Below are positions 28,749 to 39,400 of a DNA stretch of 64,000 bases, one piece after another. The position numbers were made by a program, and so were the translations under genes. Positions within the stretch are counted from its first letter, which is position 1. Every line of letters begins with the position of its first letter. The notes beneath the pieces are model-generated. The model was not told where the DNA came from and did no database searches. It worked only from the letters and a program-made list of their open reading frames with translations. The stretch is taken from NCBI RefSeq assembly GCF_015100155.1, contig NZ_JACKZA010000003.1, positions 62,001-126,000 on the forward strand, in the 5' to 3' direction. Origin of the DNA: Acidithiobacillus sp. HP-2 (lineage in GTDB: Bacteria > Pseudomonadota > Gammaproteobacteria > Acidithiobacillales > Acidithiobacillaceae).

Positions 28749-29930
28749 ATGGTGGATTCCAGATTGTTGACGGGGCACTTGCTACGACGTCGTACCCGGC
28801 AACAGGAGGCTATTCCTGACTGGGTGCTGCTGAATGACATGCAGTCCATTGCCGCATGGCTGGAAACCCGCTTGAGCGCCGCGTCCAGGGAAATTTTACT
28901 GGAAAACTATATTTTCGCGGCGGGCCTCTGGCCCCGGCAAATTTTGCGGATATTATGCGACAAAGCCCTGACCGGAGTGGCGGTATATATTACGCTCGAT
29001 GCCCTGGGCAGTCGCAGCTTTCCTGAAAATTGGATCAGCGAGCTGCGCCAGTCTGGAGCGCACCTGCATTTTTATCACCGTTTGCAACTGAAGGGGCTGG
29101 AAAAACGCTTGCGGCGTACCCACCGTCGTATTGTCGCGATTGATGGCCAATGGCTGGCCGTTGGTGGCTTTGCCCTGGATGATGAGTGGCTGGATGCCAA
29201 ACCAGGAAGTCCGCCTTATCGGGACATGCTGTTTGCCTGTCGTGGTGCTCTGGTGGATCGTGGTCGGGAAATATTTTTCCGGCACCGGCCGGAACATCTG
29301 CCAGCCCTGCCTGCCGGAGTGAGTGAAGAAAAGGTGTTCTCTCCGGAGTCCTGGGGGGAAGGCCGGTTTCTCGAAGGTATCCCGCCCGCCAGTTATGCAG
29401 TGCGCCGACGCTTGTTGGCAGCCATTCGGGGGGCGCGCCAAAGCATCTGGATTGCGACGCCCTACTTCAATCCTGATCCAGTGATATTGCGCAGTATTTA
29501 TCGGGCGGTGCAGCGTGGGGTAGATGTGCGGCTGCTGCTGGCTGGACGCATTACCGATCATCCACTTTTGCGATTCGGGATTCAGGCGTATTATCAAAAA
29601 CTGATGCGTAGAGGCGTGCATATTTATGAATATCAGGGCGCTTTCCTCCACGCCAAGTACGTATTGGTAGACCGATCCTGGGCGACACTGGGTTCGGCAA
29701 ATTTTGATCTCCTGAGTTTGTGGTTTAATCACGAGCTCAATCTGGAACTGCGTTTGGCCCGGGTATCCTTGCTGTTGCACGGATTATTTGTGCGTGAATT
29801 TGCCATATCCCGAAAAATCGATCCGGAACCCTGGCGTAAGCGCCCCTACTGGCGACGTTTGCCGGAGTGGTGTCTGGCTCAGCTTGATCGCTGGGTGCAG
29901 GCCCATGCCATGGGTCAACGCCGTTATTGA
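28749..29930 (+). CDS. Phospholipase D-family cardiolipin synthase (ClsB-like)
   Basis: A protein of 393 residues with two PLD domains and no N-terminal membrane segments, as in ClsB-type synthases. The second HKD motif, [20 protein letters not shown] (His301), is intact. The first reads [17 protein letters not shown], with Arg in place of the motif lysine (residue 127). Cardiolipin or related phospholipid synthesis is inferred from the family. GGGAGGAAC precedes the ATG. It lies between smpB and ratA. Confidence 0.82.
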   Translation: MVDSRLLTGHLLRRRTRQQEAIPDWVLLNDMQSIAAWLETRLSAASREILLENYIFAAGLWPRQILRILCDKALTGVAVYITLDALGSRSFPENWISELRQSGAHLHFYHRLQLKGLEKRLRRTHRRIVAIDGQWLAVGGFALDDEWLDAKPGSPPYRDMLFACRGALVDRGREIFFRHRPEHLPALPAGVSEEKVFSPESWGEGRFLEGIPPASYAVRRRLLAAIRGARQSIWIATPYFNPDPVILRSIYRAVQRGVDVRLLLAGRITDHPLLRFGIQAYYQKLMRRGVHIYEYQGAFLHAKYVLVDRSWATLGSANFDLLSLWFNHELNLELRLARVSLLLHGLFVREFAISRKIDPEPWRKRPYWRRLPEWCLAQLDRWVQAHAMGQRRY

Positions 29931-29938
29931 GAGGATGC

Positions 29939-30409
29939 ATGCATCATATTTGTAAAACATCTGTGTTGCCGTACAGCGCGGGGCAGGTTATGGCCCTGAT
30001 TGAAGATATTCGTTCCTACCCGCAATTTCTGCCCTGGTGTGGCAGAACCCGAATCATTCAGGATCGGGGCGAAGAAGTGATTGCCGAAATCACCATTTCT
30101 CATGGTGCGTTTGGCAAATCATTTACCACCAAAAACCGTTATCAGCGCCCCAAGCTGGCTGAAGTGCGTCTGGTGAATGGTCCTTTTCGTTTCCTGGAAG
30201 GATTGTGGCAGCTTGAACCTGACCCCAAGGGCACCAAGGTGACGCTGGATATGCGCTTCGAATTTGCCTCACGGCTGGTGGGCGCGTTTCTGGAGCCCAT
30301 TTTCAAACAGGCAGCAGAAACCATGGTGCAGCGTTTTGCGCAAAGAGCGCGCGCCATATACGGTCCCCCTGCAGCCATTCCGGCAACAGGGGACAGTCCA
30401 TCTTCTTAG
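29939..30409 (+). CDS. RatA-type START-domain protein (ubiquinone-binding/toxin family)
   Basis: A protein of 156 residues of the Coq10/RatA START-like family, with the N-terminal block YSAGQVMALIEDIRSYPQFLPWC and the C-terminal FEFASRLVGAFLEPIFKQAAE. In E. coli RatA blocks subunit association; Coq10 homologues bind ubiquinone. Which applies here is unknown. The smpB-ratA-bamE-fur gene context is common in proteobacteria. The ATG at 29939, with GAGAGG four bases upstream, is preferred; a TTG at 29927 overlaps the preceding gene. Confidence 0.87.
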   Translation: MHHICKTSVLPYSAGQVMALIEDIRSYPQFLPWCGRTRIIQDRGEEVIAEITISHGAFGKSFTTKNRYQRPKLAEVRLVNGPFRFLEGLWQLEPDPKGTKVTLDMRFEFASRLVGAFLEPIFKQAAETMVQRFAQRARAIYGPPAAIPATGDSPSS

Positions 30410-30421
30410 GCTTTCGTCCGC

Positions 30422-30769
30422 CTAGGCTTCGGGCTTTTTCGGGCTTTTGACCGTGCCTTTCACATCCCCCTGCACGCCGATGAGCTTGTCGTCCTTGTCA
30501 AAAAGAACAATCACCTTGCGGACCTGGGTACTGCTATAGGCTGGCTTATAGCTATAAGAGTAAATCCATTGATGGGGGTGCCAGGGGTCCTTCAGCAGTG
30601 GTGAACCCAGAATGGTACGCACTTGCAGCGCATCCATACCCGGATGCAATTCTGCCAGTTGCTGGCTGGTGACGACATTACCCTGCTGTACGGCAACCCG
30701 ATAAATACTGCAGGCTCCGAGGGAGAGGGCACAAAAGGTAATCAGGGTAATCAGGCGGAGGCTTCTCAT
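30422..30769 (-). CDS. bamE: Outer membrane assembly lipoprotein BamE
   Basis: A protein of 115 residues with a lipoprotein signal ending in LSLGAC (Cys20). The BamE/SmpA fold shows as VTSQQLAELHPGMDALQVRTILGSPL followed by a YSYKPAYS strand and a VIVLFDKDDKL strand. It is a component of the BAM complex that inserts outer-membrane barrels. It is convergent with ratA and divergent from fur, the classic proteobacterial arrangement. Confidence 0.92.
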   Translation of the reverse strand: MRSLRLITLITFCALSLGACSIYRVAVQQGNVVTSQQLAELHPGMDALQVRTILGSPLLKDPWHPHQWIYSYSYKPAYSSTQVRKVIVLFDKDDKLIGVQGDVKGTVKSPKKPEA

Positions 30770-30835
30770 AGTCCTTGTCTTAAGCGTCAGGTACCACTAT
30801 CCTAAACTATTACGCATGGGAATTGCTACGAGCAC

Positions 30836-31297
30836 ATGAGCTACGAAAAATTGAATAGTGACGAATTGAAGCGGGCCGGTCTGAAAGCCACGCTGCCACG
30901 TCTGAAAATTCTCCGCATTTTTGAAGACAGTGATACCCGGCATTTAACGGCGGAAGAAGTGTATCGTCAGTTGCTGGATGCCGGCGAAGAAGTGGGTCTG
31001 GCCACGGTCTATCGGGTCCTGACCCAGTTCGAGATGGCTGGTTTGGTCCGCCGTCATCATTTTGAAGGGGACAAGGCCGTTTTTGAAATGAACGAAACCG
31101 GTCACCATGATCATATGGTCTGTACGGCTTGTGGCAAGGTTCTGGAGTTTTTTGATGAGGCGCTGGAAGCCCGTCAAAATGAAATCGCCGGAGCTCAAGG
31201 GTTTTTCATCAGCGATCATAGCCTGTATTTGTACGGGACCTGTCTGGGGATGCAGGAATCCGGGGTCTGTTCTTTGCAGACTCCAGCCAGCAAATAA
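30836..31297 (+). CDS. fur: Ferric uptake regulator Fur
   Basis: A metal-dependent repressor of 153 residues. The winged helix (TLPRLKILRIFEDSD, LATVYRVLTQFEMAGLV) is at residues 20-80. The metal-binding region GHHDHMVCTACGKVLEF contains the His-rich site and a CxxC zinc pair, and a second cysteine pair is near the C-terminus (YGTCLGMQESGVC). It regulates iron homeostasis genes. It shares a 66-bp region with the divergent bamE. Confidence 0.95.
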   Translation: MSYEKLNSDELKRAGLKATLPRLKILRIFEDSDTRHLTAEEVYRQLLDAGEEVGLATVYRVLTQFEMAGLVRRHHFEGDKAVFEMNETGHHDHMVCTACGKVLEFFDEALEARQNEIAGAQGFFISDHSLYLYGTCLGMQESGVCSLQTPASK

Positions 31298-31317
31298 TTT
31301 TCTGAACTTATGTAAAG

Positions 31318-32439
31318 TTAGTTGCTGAGTACCAGATTATCACGGTGAATAATTTCTACTTCGTCGATATCCCCGAATAATTCCAAAAGAGTCTTGCTGC
31401 TTTTTCCCATTCTCAGCAGGACATCTTCATAAGCAAAATTCACCAGGCCACGGGCTATTTCCTGTCCTTCCGGGTCGACGCAGCATAACAGATCGCCGCG
31501 CTGAAAATCGCCCTCGGCAGCAGTAATCCCTACAGGTAGCAGGCTGCTACCTTTTTCGCGCAAGACCCTGGCCGCACCGGCATCCAGATGCAACAACCCG
31601 TTGGGGCGGAGCTGACCGGCCAGCCAGCGCTTGCGTGCCGCCAGCTTGGCGACGCCGGGCCGAAAATAGGTGCCCAAAGGTTCTCCCGCCCAGATGCGCA
31701 GCAAGACATCCTCAGCGCCACCCGGCGCGATGATGGTAGCCGCACCAGATTGTGCCGCACGGCTGGCTGCGTGGACCTTGGTACTCATTCCGCCGGTACC
31801 GATGGCGCTGCCGCTGCCCCCGGCCATGCTCAGCAGGGCAGGATCCCCAGCCTCCACCTCGGTCAATAAACGGGCATCAGGGACTTTACGGGGATCCTGG
31901 TCGTACAAACCTGCCTGGTCCGTCAAAATCACCAGTAAATCGGCTTCCAACAGGTTGGCAACCATGGCGGCCAGGGTATCATTATCGCCAAATCGGATTT
32001 CGGTGCTGGCAATGGCATCGTTTTCATTGATGATGGGAATGACCCCGAGTTCCAGCACCGTACGCAGGGTTGCCCGCGCATTCAGATAGCGATGGCGTTC
32101 CTGAAGATCTTCGTGGGTCAGCAGTACCTGGCTGCCGTGTACCCCGCCCCGGCGGAGGAATTCGTTATATACCTGAATCAGTGCTGCCTGGCCGACGCTG
32201 GCTGCCGCCTGCAGCTGGTGCAGGGCGCTGGGACGGCTCGACCAGCCCAGGCGCTCCATGCCCGCTGCCACGGCGCCGGAAGAAACCAGTACAATGTCCA
32301 GGCCATGCCGGCGTAGTACCAGCAGTTGCTTGACCCATGCCTCAATAGCAGGGAGGTCCAGGCCTTGGCCATTATTGGTGAGCAGGCTGCTACCGATTTT
32401 AATGACCCAGCGCTGGGCATTTTTAAGGTCGCGGCTCAT
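31318..32439 (-). CDS. proB: Glutamate 5-kinase
   Basis: A protein of 373 residues that phosphorylates glutamate in proline synthesis. The amino acid kinase domain (residues 1-260) shows [25 protein letters not shown] and [12 protein letters not shown]-terminal PUA domain (about residues 280-365) is present. It overlaps obgE by four bases, the usual end of an rplU-rpmA-obgE-proB cluster. proA is not in the window. Confidence 0.96.
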   Translation of the reverse strand: MSRDLKNAQRWVIKIGSSLLTNNGQGLDLPAIEAWVKQLLVLRRHGLDIVLVSSGAVAAGMERLGWSSRPSALHQLQAAASVGQAALIQVYNEFLRRGGVHGSQVLLTHEDLQERHRYLNARATLRTVLELGVIPIINENDAIASTEIRFGDNDTLAAMVANLLEADLLVILTDQAGLYDQDPRKVPDARLLTEVEAGDPALLSMAGGSGSAIGTGGMSTKVHAASRAAQSGAATIIAPGGAEDVLLRIWAGEPLGTYFRPGVAKLAARKRWLAGQLRPNGLLHLDAGAARVLREKGSSLLPVGITAAEGDFQRGDLLCCVDPEGQEIARGLVNFAYEDVLLRMGKSSKTLLELFGDIDEVEIIHRDNLVLSN

Positions 32440-33551
32440 TCATCGTCATCCCAGTCGGCGCTCAAATCGTCACCTTCCCACTCTTCCAGATATTCTTCCC
32501 CTTCATCGCCCCATTCTTCCGACTGGACTGGATCAGGTGCGGGTGGCAGATCCGGCAGTGCCTGCCAGATGGCGTGGGTGAGGGCATTGCAGCCCGCACC
32601 GCTGGCGGCGGAAATCAAAAATGCCGGGCCATCCCAGGAAAGCTCGGCACGAATCGCCTGAAAACGCGCCTCGCCTTCTTCAGCGCTGAACAAGTCGGCC
32701 TTATTGACCACCAGCCAGCGTGGGCGCTGGGCGAGGGCGGGGCTGTAAGCGAGCAGCTCTTCTTCCAGGGCGCGAATGTTCCCGGCAGGGTTGCTTTCAT
32801 CCACAGGAGCCATGTCGACCATGTGCAGGAGCAGGCGGGTACGACTGAGATGCTTCAGAAAACGGGTGCCTAGCCCGGCGCCTTCGGAAGCTCCGGGGAT
32901 CAGGCCGGGAATATCCGCGAGAACAAAAGATTCGTGGGTCGCCACCCGGACTACACCGAGATTGGGGTAGAGGGTGGTGAACGGGTAGTCTGCCACTTTC
33001 GGGCGGGCCGCACTGACTGCCCTGATCAGAGTGCTTTTGCCCGCATTGGGCAGGCCCAGCAGGCCAACATCGGCCAGAACCCGCAGTTCCAGGCGAAGAT
33101 TGCGTTCTTCTCCCTGCGTGCCTTTTTCATATTGACGGGGTGCGCGATTGATGCTGGATTTGAAATGCAAATTGCCGTGTCCGCCGCGTCCGCCTTGAGC
33201 GACCAGCAAACGTTCCCCGTCTTCGCGCAAATCTCCCAATAATTCGCGGGTGTCGTCATCGTAGACCAGGGTACCCACCGGAACGTGGATTTCTTTATCC
33301 AGACCCGCGCGCCCGGTCATTTGTCTCCCCGCACCACCATGCCCGGTTTCGGCCCGGTAACGGCGCTGGTAGCGAAAATCTATCAGGGTATTGAGGCTGG
33401 CCTGCGCGACAAGGAAAACACTGCCACCGCGACCACCATCGCCGCCATCGGGACCGCCAAAGGGGATAAATTTTTCCCGACGAAAGCTCAGGGAACCATG
33501 TCCACCGGTACCCGAAGCAACATGGATGCGTACTTCATCAATAAACTTCAT
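32436..33551 (-). CDS. obgE: GTPase ObgE/CgtA
   Basis: A ribosome-assembly GTPase of 371 residues. The glycine-rich Obg domain is at residues 1-158 ([14 protein letters not shown]). The G domain follows with the P-loop GLPNAGKST near residue 166, [14 protein letters not shown] switch II and NKAD. The C-terminal tail is very acidic ([11 protein letters not shown]), as in many proteobacterial Obg proteins. A terminator-like hairpin lies directly in front of the gene, after rpmA. Confidence 0.96.
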   Translation of the reverse strand: MKFIDEVRIHVASGTGGHGSLSFRREKFIPFGGPDGGDGGRGGSVFLVAQASLNTLIDFRYQRRYRAETGHGGAGRQMTGRAGLDKEIHVPVGTLVYDDDTRELLGDLREDGERLLVAQGGRGGHGNLHFKSSINRAPRQYEKGTQGEERNLRLELRVLADVGLLGLPNAGKSTLIRAVSAARPKVADYPFTTLYPNLGVVRVATHESFVLADIPGLIPGASEGAGLGTRFLKHLSRTRLLLHMVDMAPVDESNPAGNIRALEEELLAYSPALAQRPRWLVVNKADLFSAEEGEARFQAIRAELSWDGPAFLISAASGAGCNALTHAIWQALPDLPPAPDPVQSEEWGDEGEEYLEEWEGDDLSADWDDDE

Positions 33552-33585
33552 AAAAAACCCCGCTCCCGCAAAAACGGGGCGGGGT
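33552..33585 (-). terminator. Rho-independent terminator or attenuator after rpmA
   Basis: On the minus strand, the stem ACCCCGC/GCGGGGT encloses a short GCCCCGTTTTTGCGGG region and ends in TTTTTTAT. It sits between rpmA and obgE and reaches the first base before the obgE ATG. obgE expression must therefore come from read-through or from a promoter near the hairpin. Confidence 0.8.
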
Positions 33586-33605
33586 CCCTCTGCGCAGAGG
33601 CCGGT

Positions 33606-33866
33606 TCAGGCCAAGGATACGACGCTGACGGTACGTACCTGGCGCGGTCCCTTGCGCTCGAATTTTACAACCCCTTCTGCGGTAGCAAAGAGGGTGTGAT
33701 CCTTGCCAATACCGACGTTGCTACCCGGATAAAACTGGGTGCCACGTTGACGAATGATAATGTTGCCGGGGATGACCAGCTGTCCGGCGTAACGCTTCAC
33801 GCCCAGCCGCTTGGATTCTGAATCGCGTCCGTTGCGCGAAGAGCCACCCGCTTTCTTATGTGCCAT
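33606..33866 (-). CDS. rpmA: 50S ribosomal protein L27
   Basis: A protein of 86 residues with the L27 N-terminus [22 protein letters not shown] and the [14 protein letters not shown] block. The N-terminal tail reaches the peptidyl transferase centre. It is the second gene of the rplU-rpmA operon, 11 bp after rplU. Confidence 0.98.
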   Translation of the reverse strand: MAHKKAGGSSRNGRDSESKRLGVKRYAGQLVIPGNIIIRQRGTQFYPGSNVGIGKDHTLFATAEGVVKFERKGPRQVRTVSVVSLA

Positions 33867-33877
33867 GACTGTGCTCC

Positions 33878-34189
33878 TTAGGCTTCAATGCCGGTAATGC
33901 GGACTTCAGTAAAATACTGACGATGTCCCTGCTGTTTACGGTAATGCTTGCGCCGACGCATCTTGAAGATATGCACCTTGGCAGCCCGTCCCTGGCTGAG
34001 CACGGTGGCCTTGACGGCGGCACCAGCTACCAGCGGTTGACCGACCACTACATCACTGCCAACGCCGACCATCAGTACCCGGTCCAGCGCGAGTTCCGCA
34101 CCTGGCTCTGCTTCCATCTTTTCGAGCCGGAGCTTGTCGCCCACTGTCACCCGATACTGCTTGCCACCATTTTCAATGACCGCGTACAT
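33878..34189 (-). CDS. rplU: 50S ribosomal protein L21
   Basis: A protein of 103 residues with [14 protein letters not shown] at the N-terminus and the C-terminal [16 protein letters not shown], both L21 hallmarks. The ATG at 34189 is preferred over the codon just upstream; GGAGG lies just before it. The 139-bp upstream region holds a weak inverted repeat (GCGTTA/TAACGC near 34246-34266) and presumably the operon promoter. Confidence 0.97.
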   Translation of the reverse strand: MYAVIENGGKQYRVTVGDKLRLEKMEAEPGAELALDRVLMVGVGSDVVVGQPLVAGAAVKATVLSQGRAAKVHIFKMRRRKHYRKQQGHRQYFTEVRITGIEA

Positions 34190-34331
34190 CACAAACCTCC
34201 AACAAGGGTTTTACCCGGTACTGTCCGGAAAAGTTCGCAAGGATAGCGTTATCAGTCTATTAACGCAAGAGGATGAGGACTTGTTTTGTTGACTGATCTG
34301 CATCGGCGCATAAATTGTCTGAGCGAACCAC

Positions 34332-34775
34332 TCAAGTGCGGGGCAATAAGCGGTCCAGAGCATTCGCAAAGGCCTGCCGGTCGGCTTGGCTCAGGGTGGC
34401 GGGGCCGCCAGTACGCACGCCGGAATCTCGCAGCTGCTCCATCATATCCCTGATGCGTAGACGCTCACGGATGGTTTCTGGGGAGTACCGCTCGCCGCGT
34501 GGGCTGAGCGCATGGCCGTTTTTCTCCAGTACGGCAGCGGCCAGGGGAATATCGGCGGTAATGACCAGATCGCCCGCTTCAACGCAGCGCACAATTTCAT
34601 CATCGGCCACATCAAAGCCGCCAGGTACTACCACGCTGCGAATGTGAGCCGATTGGGGCACACGCAGGGGCTGATTGGCGACCAGGGTCAAGGGCAGTTT
34701 CAGACGCGTACTGGCGCGAAACAGAATTTCCTTGATGACATTGGGGCAGGCGTCGGCATCGACCCAGATATGCAT
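34332..34775 (-). CDS. YaiI/YqxD family protein (UPF0178, PIN-like)
   Basis: A protein of 147 residues of the DUF188 family, beginning [18 protein letters not shown] with conserved acidic residues of a PIN-like fold, then [26 protein letters not shown] and the C-terminal [21 protein letters not shown] nuclease role is suspected for the family but not established. The ATG at 34775 gives the standard start; the frame continues 22 codons upstream without support. The insertion sequence lies upstream. Confidence 0.9.
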   Translation of the reverse strand: MHIWVDADACPNVIKEILFRASTRLKLPLTLVANQPLRVPQSAHIRSVVVPGGFDVADDEIVRCVEAGDLVITADIPLAAAVLEKNGHALSPRGERYSPETIRERLRIRDMMEQLRDSGVRTGGPATLSQADRQAFANALDRLLPRT

Positions 34776-34910
34776 GGAAAGACTCGTATTTATAGAGGAA
34801 TGGACCTTGGCATAGATGGAACTTGCTGGCAATGCCAACATCCCGTTATGTGGTAGCTAACAACCCACCTGAATGAGTTGAAATGTAGATGGCGGGTAAG
34901 CATCTGGGGT

Positions 34911-36340
34911 GCTTTGTCCAATCACAGTATTTTCCAATCCATAAATGAGTCTGGGAAGTGGTTGTAGAGAATGCCCTGTCAACCGGTTTTCGGGGGCCGT
35001 CCATGGATCGTTTTGAATAGTCTTTGACGGGCCTTCTGGAGCTGGTCCGCCGCCTGGTTGTCGCTGATCTGGTAAGCGAGCTGGTCGAGTATTTCAAAGG
35101 TTACGCCGGGTTTCAAATAGCTTTCTGCCTGGGGCAATGATTTGAGCTTGTCATAAGGCGTCATCATGTTCTCATAGGGGTAGAGTTTACGTTGTTTGCC
35201 TTTGGCATCAGTGTGGGTTTCCGGGAAGAAGCAGGGACGGTGGAAGTTGATATAGGGATTGAGGTGCTGTTGGTTGAAGGCGTTGATCAGTGCCGCCCAG
35301 CGTTGAGGAATATGGCTGTACCCGAACAGCTTTCTCACCACAGTGCCGTTTTTGCTTTCGGCCAGGGCGTTGTCATTGGAATGACGTGAGCGGGACTTAG
35401 TGAACTCGATGCGCAGTTTCTCCAGCAGCCCGGCGACCCGTTTGTTGATGTATTCCGAGCCGTTGTCGGAGTGGAAGCCGAGCACGGTAAAGGGGAAACT
35501 GTCCAACAGCTGCTCCAGAGCTGGAATAAGGTGGTGCTCGCTAATTTTCTCGACGCTCACGACGATCTCGAACTGGGTGTGTTCATCCACCGCGTTGATG
35601 TGATACACGCCTTTCTGTTTGTCCAGGTCGCCTTGATGGACCGTGTCGATGCGGATATAGCCGGGCTGGCCGTTGGGCTGGGGTTTGCGCCGCTCGCCGA
35701 TGGTTGATGCTTTGGGTCGGGTCTTTGCAAAGTGGCAGCGCTGGCGGGTATAGGTGGTGGATTTTCTCAGGTTATACAGGTGGCTCACGGAGATCGCGGC
35801 CAGCCGCTCGTACTCGGCCTGACCGAAGACCGTGCAGGCCCGTTCACACAGCTTCTTGATGGCCTGACCGCAGGGCGTGTCGTGGCGCTCATCCATCGCC
35901 GCCAGCAGGCGGATATCCTCGGCGGTGTACTGGTGCTGGAAACCAGCCACCGTGCGCTGGCGGCGCTGTAACCGACCGTGTTGGCGATACTGGGCAATCA
36001 GCCGGGTGATCTGCTGACGGGAGTAACCACTGACCTTCATCAGATAGCGGATCACCACCCCTCTGGCGGGGCGGGGCAACGTCACATACCGGAACTTGAC
36101 CAGTTCCCCCTGAATCCAGCGGTAGCAAGTGTCCTTGTCGCCCATGACCGAAAAGGCCACCGCCTGGGTACCGGACAGAAAGGTCTCGAGTTGTTCAATC
36201 GTTTTTAACTCTTCAAGTTTCATGATGGCTTTCATTCCTCCATCATGAACGGAACCCGATTCCGTTGCAGCTTACTCCAGACGCATTTCATGCTAGAAAC
36301 ACGTTCCACCCTTCAGACTCATTTCATATTGGACAAGGCT
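34911..36340 (-). mobile_element. Insertion sequence with imperfect terminal inverted repeats
   Basis: A single transposase gene is flanked by related ends. The left end reads TTTTCCAATCC...AAATGAGTCTG from 34930. The right end, read on the other strand, has TTGTCCAAT...AAATGAGTCTG, ending at 36336. A second TTGTCCAAT at 34914 could instead be the outer left boundary, so the ends are uncertain by about 20 bp. I could not identify a target-site duplication. It sits between the YaiI-type gene and putA and interrupts no gene I can recognise. Confidence 0.75.
34979..36235 (-). CDS. DDE integrase-core transposase
   Basis: A protein of 418 residues. An N-terminal helix-turn-helix region (SGYSRQQITRLIAQYRQHGRL near residue 70) precedes an rve-type catalytic core. 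The three acidic residues are visible in RIDTVHQGD, FHSDNGSEY and the late NDNALAESKNG. It catalyses cut-and-paste or copy-paste transposition. The IS family cannot be fixed by eye; the layout resembles IS481/IS3-like integrase-core transposases with a long N-terminus. It is intact, with GGAGG just upstream of the ATG, so the element may be active. A second ATG lies 12 bases downstream. Confidence 0.92.
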   Translation of the reverse strand: MKAIMKLEELKTIEQLETFLSGTQAVAFSVMGDKDTCYRWIQGELVKFRYVTLPRPARGVVIRYLMKVSGYSRQQITRLIAQYRQHGRLQRRQRTVAGFQHQYTAEDIRLLAAMDERHDTPCGQAIKKLCERACTVFGQAEYERLAAISVSHLYNLRKSTTYTRQRCHFAKTRPKASTIGERRKPQPNGQPGYIRIDTVHQGDLDKQKGVYHINAVDEHTQFEIVVSVEKISEHHLIPALEQLLDSFPFTVLGFHSDNGSEYINKRVAGLLEKLRIEFTKSRSRHSNDNALAESKNGTVVRKLFGYSHIPQRWAALINAFNQQHLNPYINFHRPCFFPETHTDAKGKQRKLYPYENMMTPYDKLKSLPQAESYLKPGVTFEILDQLAYQISDNQAADQLQKARQRLFKTIHGRPPKTG

Positions 36341-36495
36341 ATCACTTGCATCAGGCACCCCAAGTATGACAACCTGATTACAAGAGGTTGTAGCGCTGCA
36401 GTAGCCAAAAGCGTATAAAAACCCGTAAATGAAAAAAGGAGGCAGGCACAGGCTGATCATGAACCCGATTACCTGCTGCAAGGAGCCTTGAGGGA

Positions 36496-39400
36496 ATGTC
36501 TCAAACCCGTTTACATACTATTTTGCCCGGTGATTTCAATGATTCTCCGGATTTTCTTCGGGAACCTGTGACGCTGCCACCCCCGTACCGGGATGAAAGT
36601 CAGCAGGTTGAAGCACTGCTGTCGGCGCTCAGCGGCAAGCTGAACTGGCTGAACGTCATCGATCATGCGCGGCCCTGGGTGGAGGCGGTGCGCAAGCAGC
36701 CAGCCCCGTTCTGGGCTCTGGAGTCGCTGTTAAGGGAGTACCCCATCACCAGCGCCGAAGGCTTGGCCTTGATGCGTCTGGCCGAGGCCCTGCTGCGCGT
36801 GCCCGATACGGGTACGGCGGCCTTGCTGGCAGCGGATCAGCTGGGCAGGGCGCGCTTTGCCGGTGAGGAAAAACAGTCCTGGATTACCCAGATTTCGGGT
36901 CGGGTGCTGATTCTATCCCGCCGTCTGCTTGCCGAAAAAGAAACACGCAGTCTGGTGCAACGACTGGGCATGAATACCGTCGTGACAGCAGCAGTGCGGG
37001 CCATTGCGCTACTGGGGCGGCAGTTTGTACTGGGGCAGGATCTTGCTGAGGCGCGCCGGCGCTCTGCCGAAGCCCGAAAAAAACAGCCCGCACTCTGCTA
37101 TTCCTACGATATGTTGGGAGAAGGTGCCCGCAACAGTGCCGATGCAACCCGCTATGCGGCTTCTTATGAATCTGCCTTGCGCGCTTTGGCCACCCAACCC
37201 GGCAGTGGGGGTTCCCGGGAGCGGGATGGCATCTCCATCAAATTGTCAGCACTGCATCCGCGTTTTGAAGAAGCCCAGCGCGCCCGTCTGTGGAAAGAGC
37301 TGTTCCCCAAGTTGCAGCAACTGGCCGAGCTGGCGGCTCAGGGGCGTTTGAATCTGACGCTGGATGCGGAAGAAAGCGATCGTCTTGAGTTGCAGCTCGA
37401 TTTGCTGGATGCCTTGCAACAGCATATTGCCCGGCAGGCCACTTGTGCGGGCTGGGACGGGCTCGGCATAGCCGTGCAGGCGTATCAGAGCCGGGCAGAT
37501 GCTGCCATTGACGAAGTTCTGGCCCGGACGCGCCGCAATCAGAGCCGTTTGATGCTGCGGCTGGTCAAGGGCGCTTACTGGGATATGGAAATCAAAAGAG
37601 CCCAGGAGATGGGCTTGTCTGGGTATCCGGTGTTTACCCATAAACATCATACTGATATCAGCTATCTGGCCGGTGCGGCGCGGCTCCTTGAAAACGCCAA
37701 CGGTCCTCAGGCATTGGTCTACCCGCAATTCGCCACCCACAATGCAGCGACCATTGCTGCTGTTTTGCAATTGGCGGATCAACAACCCGATGCCCGTTTT
37801 GAGATGCAGCGTCTGCATGGCATGGGAGAAGGAATTTATCGGGAGGTTTTACGCCACGCCCGCATTCAGCACTTGCGGATATATGCCCCGGTGGGTCGTC
37901 ATCGGGATCTGCTTGCCTATCTGGTCCGGCGACTTCTCGAAAACGCTGCCAACACGTCTTTTGTTCATCAGTTGGCTAATCAGCATGTGGCTGCCGCAGA
38001 TCTGCTGGTCAGTCCGCTCTGGCGGGCGGAAGAGGCGGCCTTACCCAAACCCATAGAGATTTACGGCCATCTTCATGGTGAATTACGACTGAACAGCCAA
38101 GGAATGGATATGACTTACATTGCCGAACGTAGCCCCGCCCTGGAAGCCGCATTGGCCCTGCGGGTAAAAACCCCCGAAGAAATACCGGTGGAAGATATAG
38201 ACCCGTTAATGCACGCACTGCACGCCGGGCAAATGCGCTGGGATGCGGTACCCGTCGAGCGTCGTGCCGAAATTTTGACCCGGGCGGCTGAGCTGCTGGA
38301 AACCCGGCAGGACAAATTGCTTTCCCTGATTATGCGCGAAGCACATAAAACTTTGGCAGATGCGGTTGCCGAACTGCGTGAGGCCGTAGATTTTTGCCGT
38401 TATTATGCCATTCAGGCCAAGGCGCTCATGCGCAAGGAAGCTCTGCCCGGTCCCACCGGTGAGGCTAACTCCCTGAGTCTGCGGGGGCGCGGTGTGTTCG
38501 TTTGTATCAGTCCCTGGAATTTTCCCCTGGCAATTTTTGCCGGGCAGGTCGTTGCGGCTCTGGTTACGGGCAATAGTGTGGCAGCCAAGCCCGCCGAGCA
38601 GACCATGGCCATTGCCCAGGCTTTTGTCGAACTTTTGTGGGAGGCCGGAGTTCCCCGCGATGTGCTGGCGCTGATGCCCGGTGCTGGCGAAACCGTAGGC
38701 GCGGCTCTGGTAGAGCATCCGCTGACTGGCGGCGTGGTGTTTACCGGTTCAACTGGTGTTGCTCGCCACATTCATCAGGGTCTGGCGGCCAAGGAAGGCC
38801 CCATTGTGCCCTTGATTGCCGAAACCGGCGGCATTAATGCCATGATTGTGGATTCTACGGCTCTGGCGGAACAGGTGGTGGATGCAGTGATTGCCTCGGC
38901 ATTTCGTTCCGCCGGACAGCGATGTTCGGCACTGCGTCTGCTCTGTGTACAGGAAGAATGTGCAGAAGAAATTCTGACCATGCTCAAAGGGGCCATGCAG
39001 GAACTGGTGATTGGACCGACCATCCATTATGCCACCGATGTCGGACCCGTTATTGATGCCGAAGCGCAGACCAATATTCTGGCACAAATTGCCCGGGTGG
39101 AGCAGGGTGGGGGAAGATTACTGGCCCGTTGTGCCTGGCCCCCGTCTTTGCTGGAAAATGCCCGGGTTACGGATAATTCTGTAGTGTTGACCATGCAGGA
39201 CGATCAGCAGCGTAATCTGCATTTTGTAGCCCCCTGTGCGTATGCCATTACCCATGTCAGTCAGGTTCGCGAGGAAATATTTGGTCCGGTGCTGCAGGTG
39301 GTCACCTGGAAAGCCGGACAGATTGATGCCCTGGTGGATGCCATCAACGCTTTGGGATTTGGGCTGACTTTAGGTGTCCAGACCCGGATTGATGGGCGGG

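Noticed and set aside
36293-36481. Minus-strand frame of 62 codons with a hydrophobic N-terminus, overlapping the IS right end
   Set aside because: It begins at a TTG with no good ribosome binding site, and its end is made of IS terminal sequence. It lies in the putA upstream region and shows no known motif.
36428-36490. Possible 20-codon leader peptide ending just before putA
   Set aside because: No ribosome binding site at a useful distance, and no regulatory codon run. Too weak to annotate.
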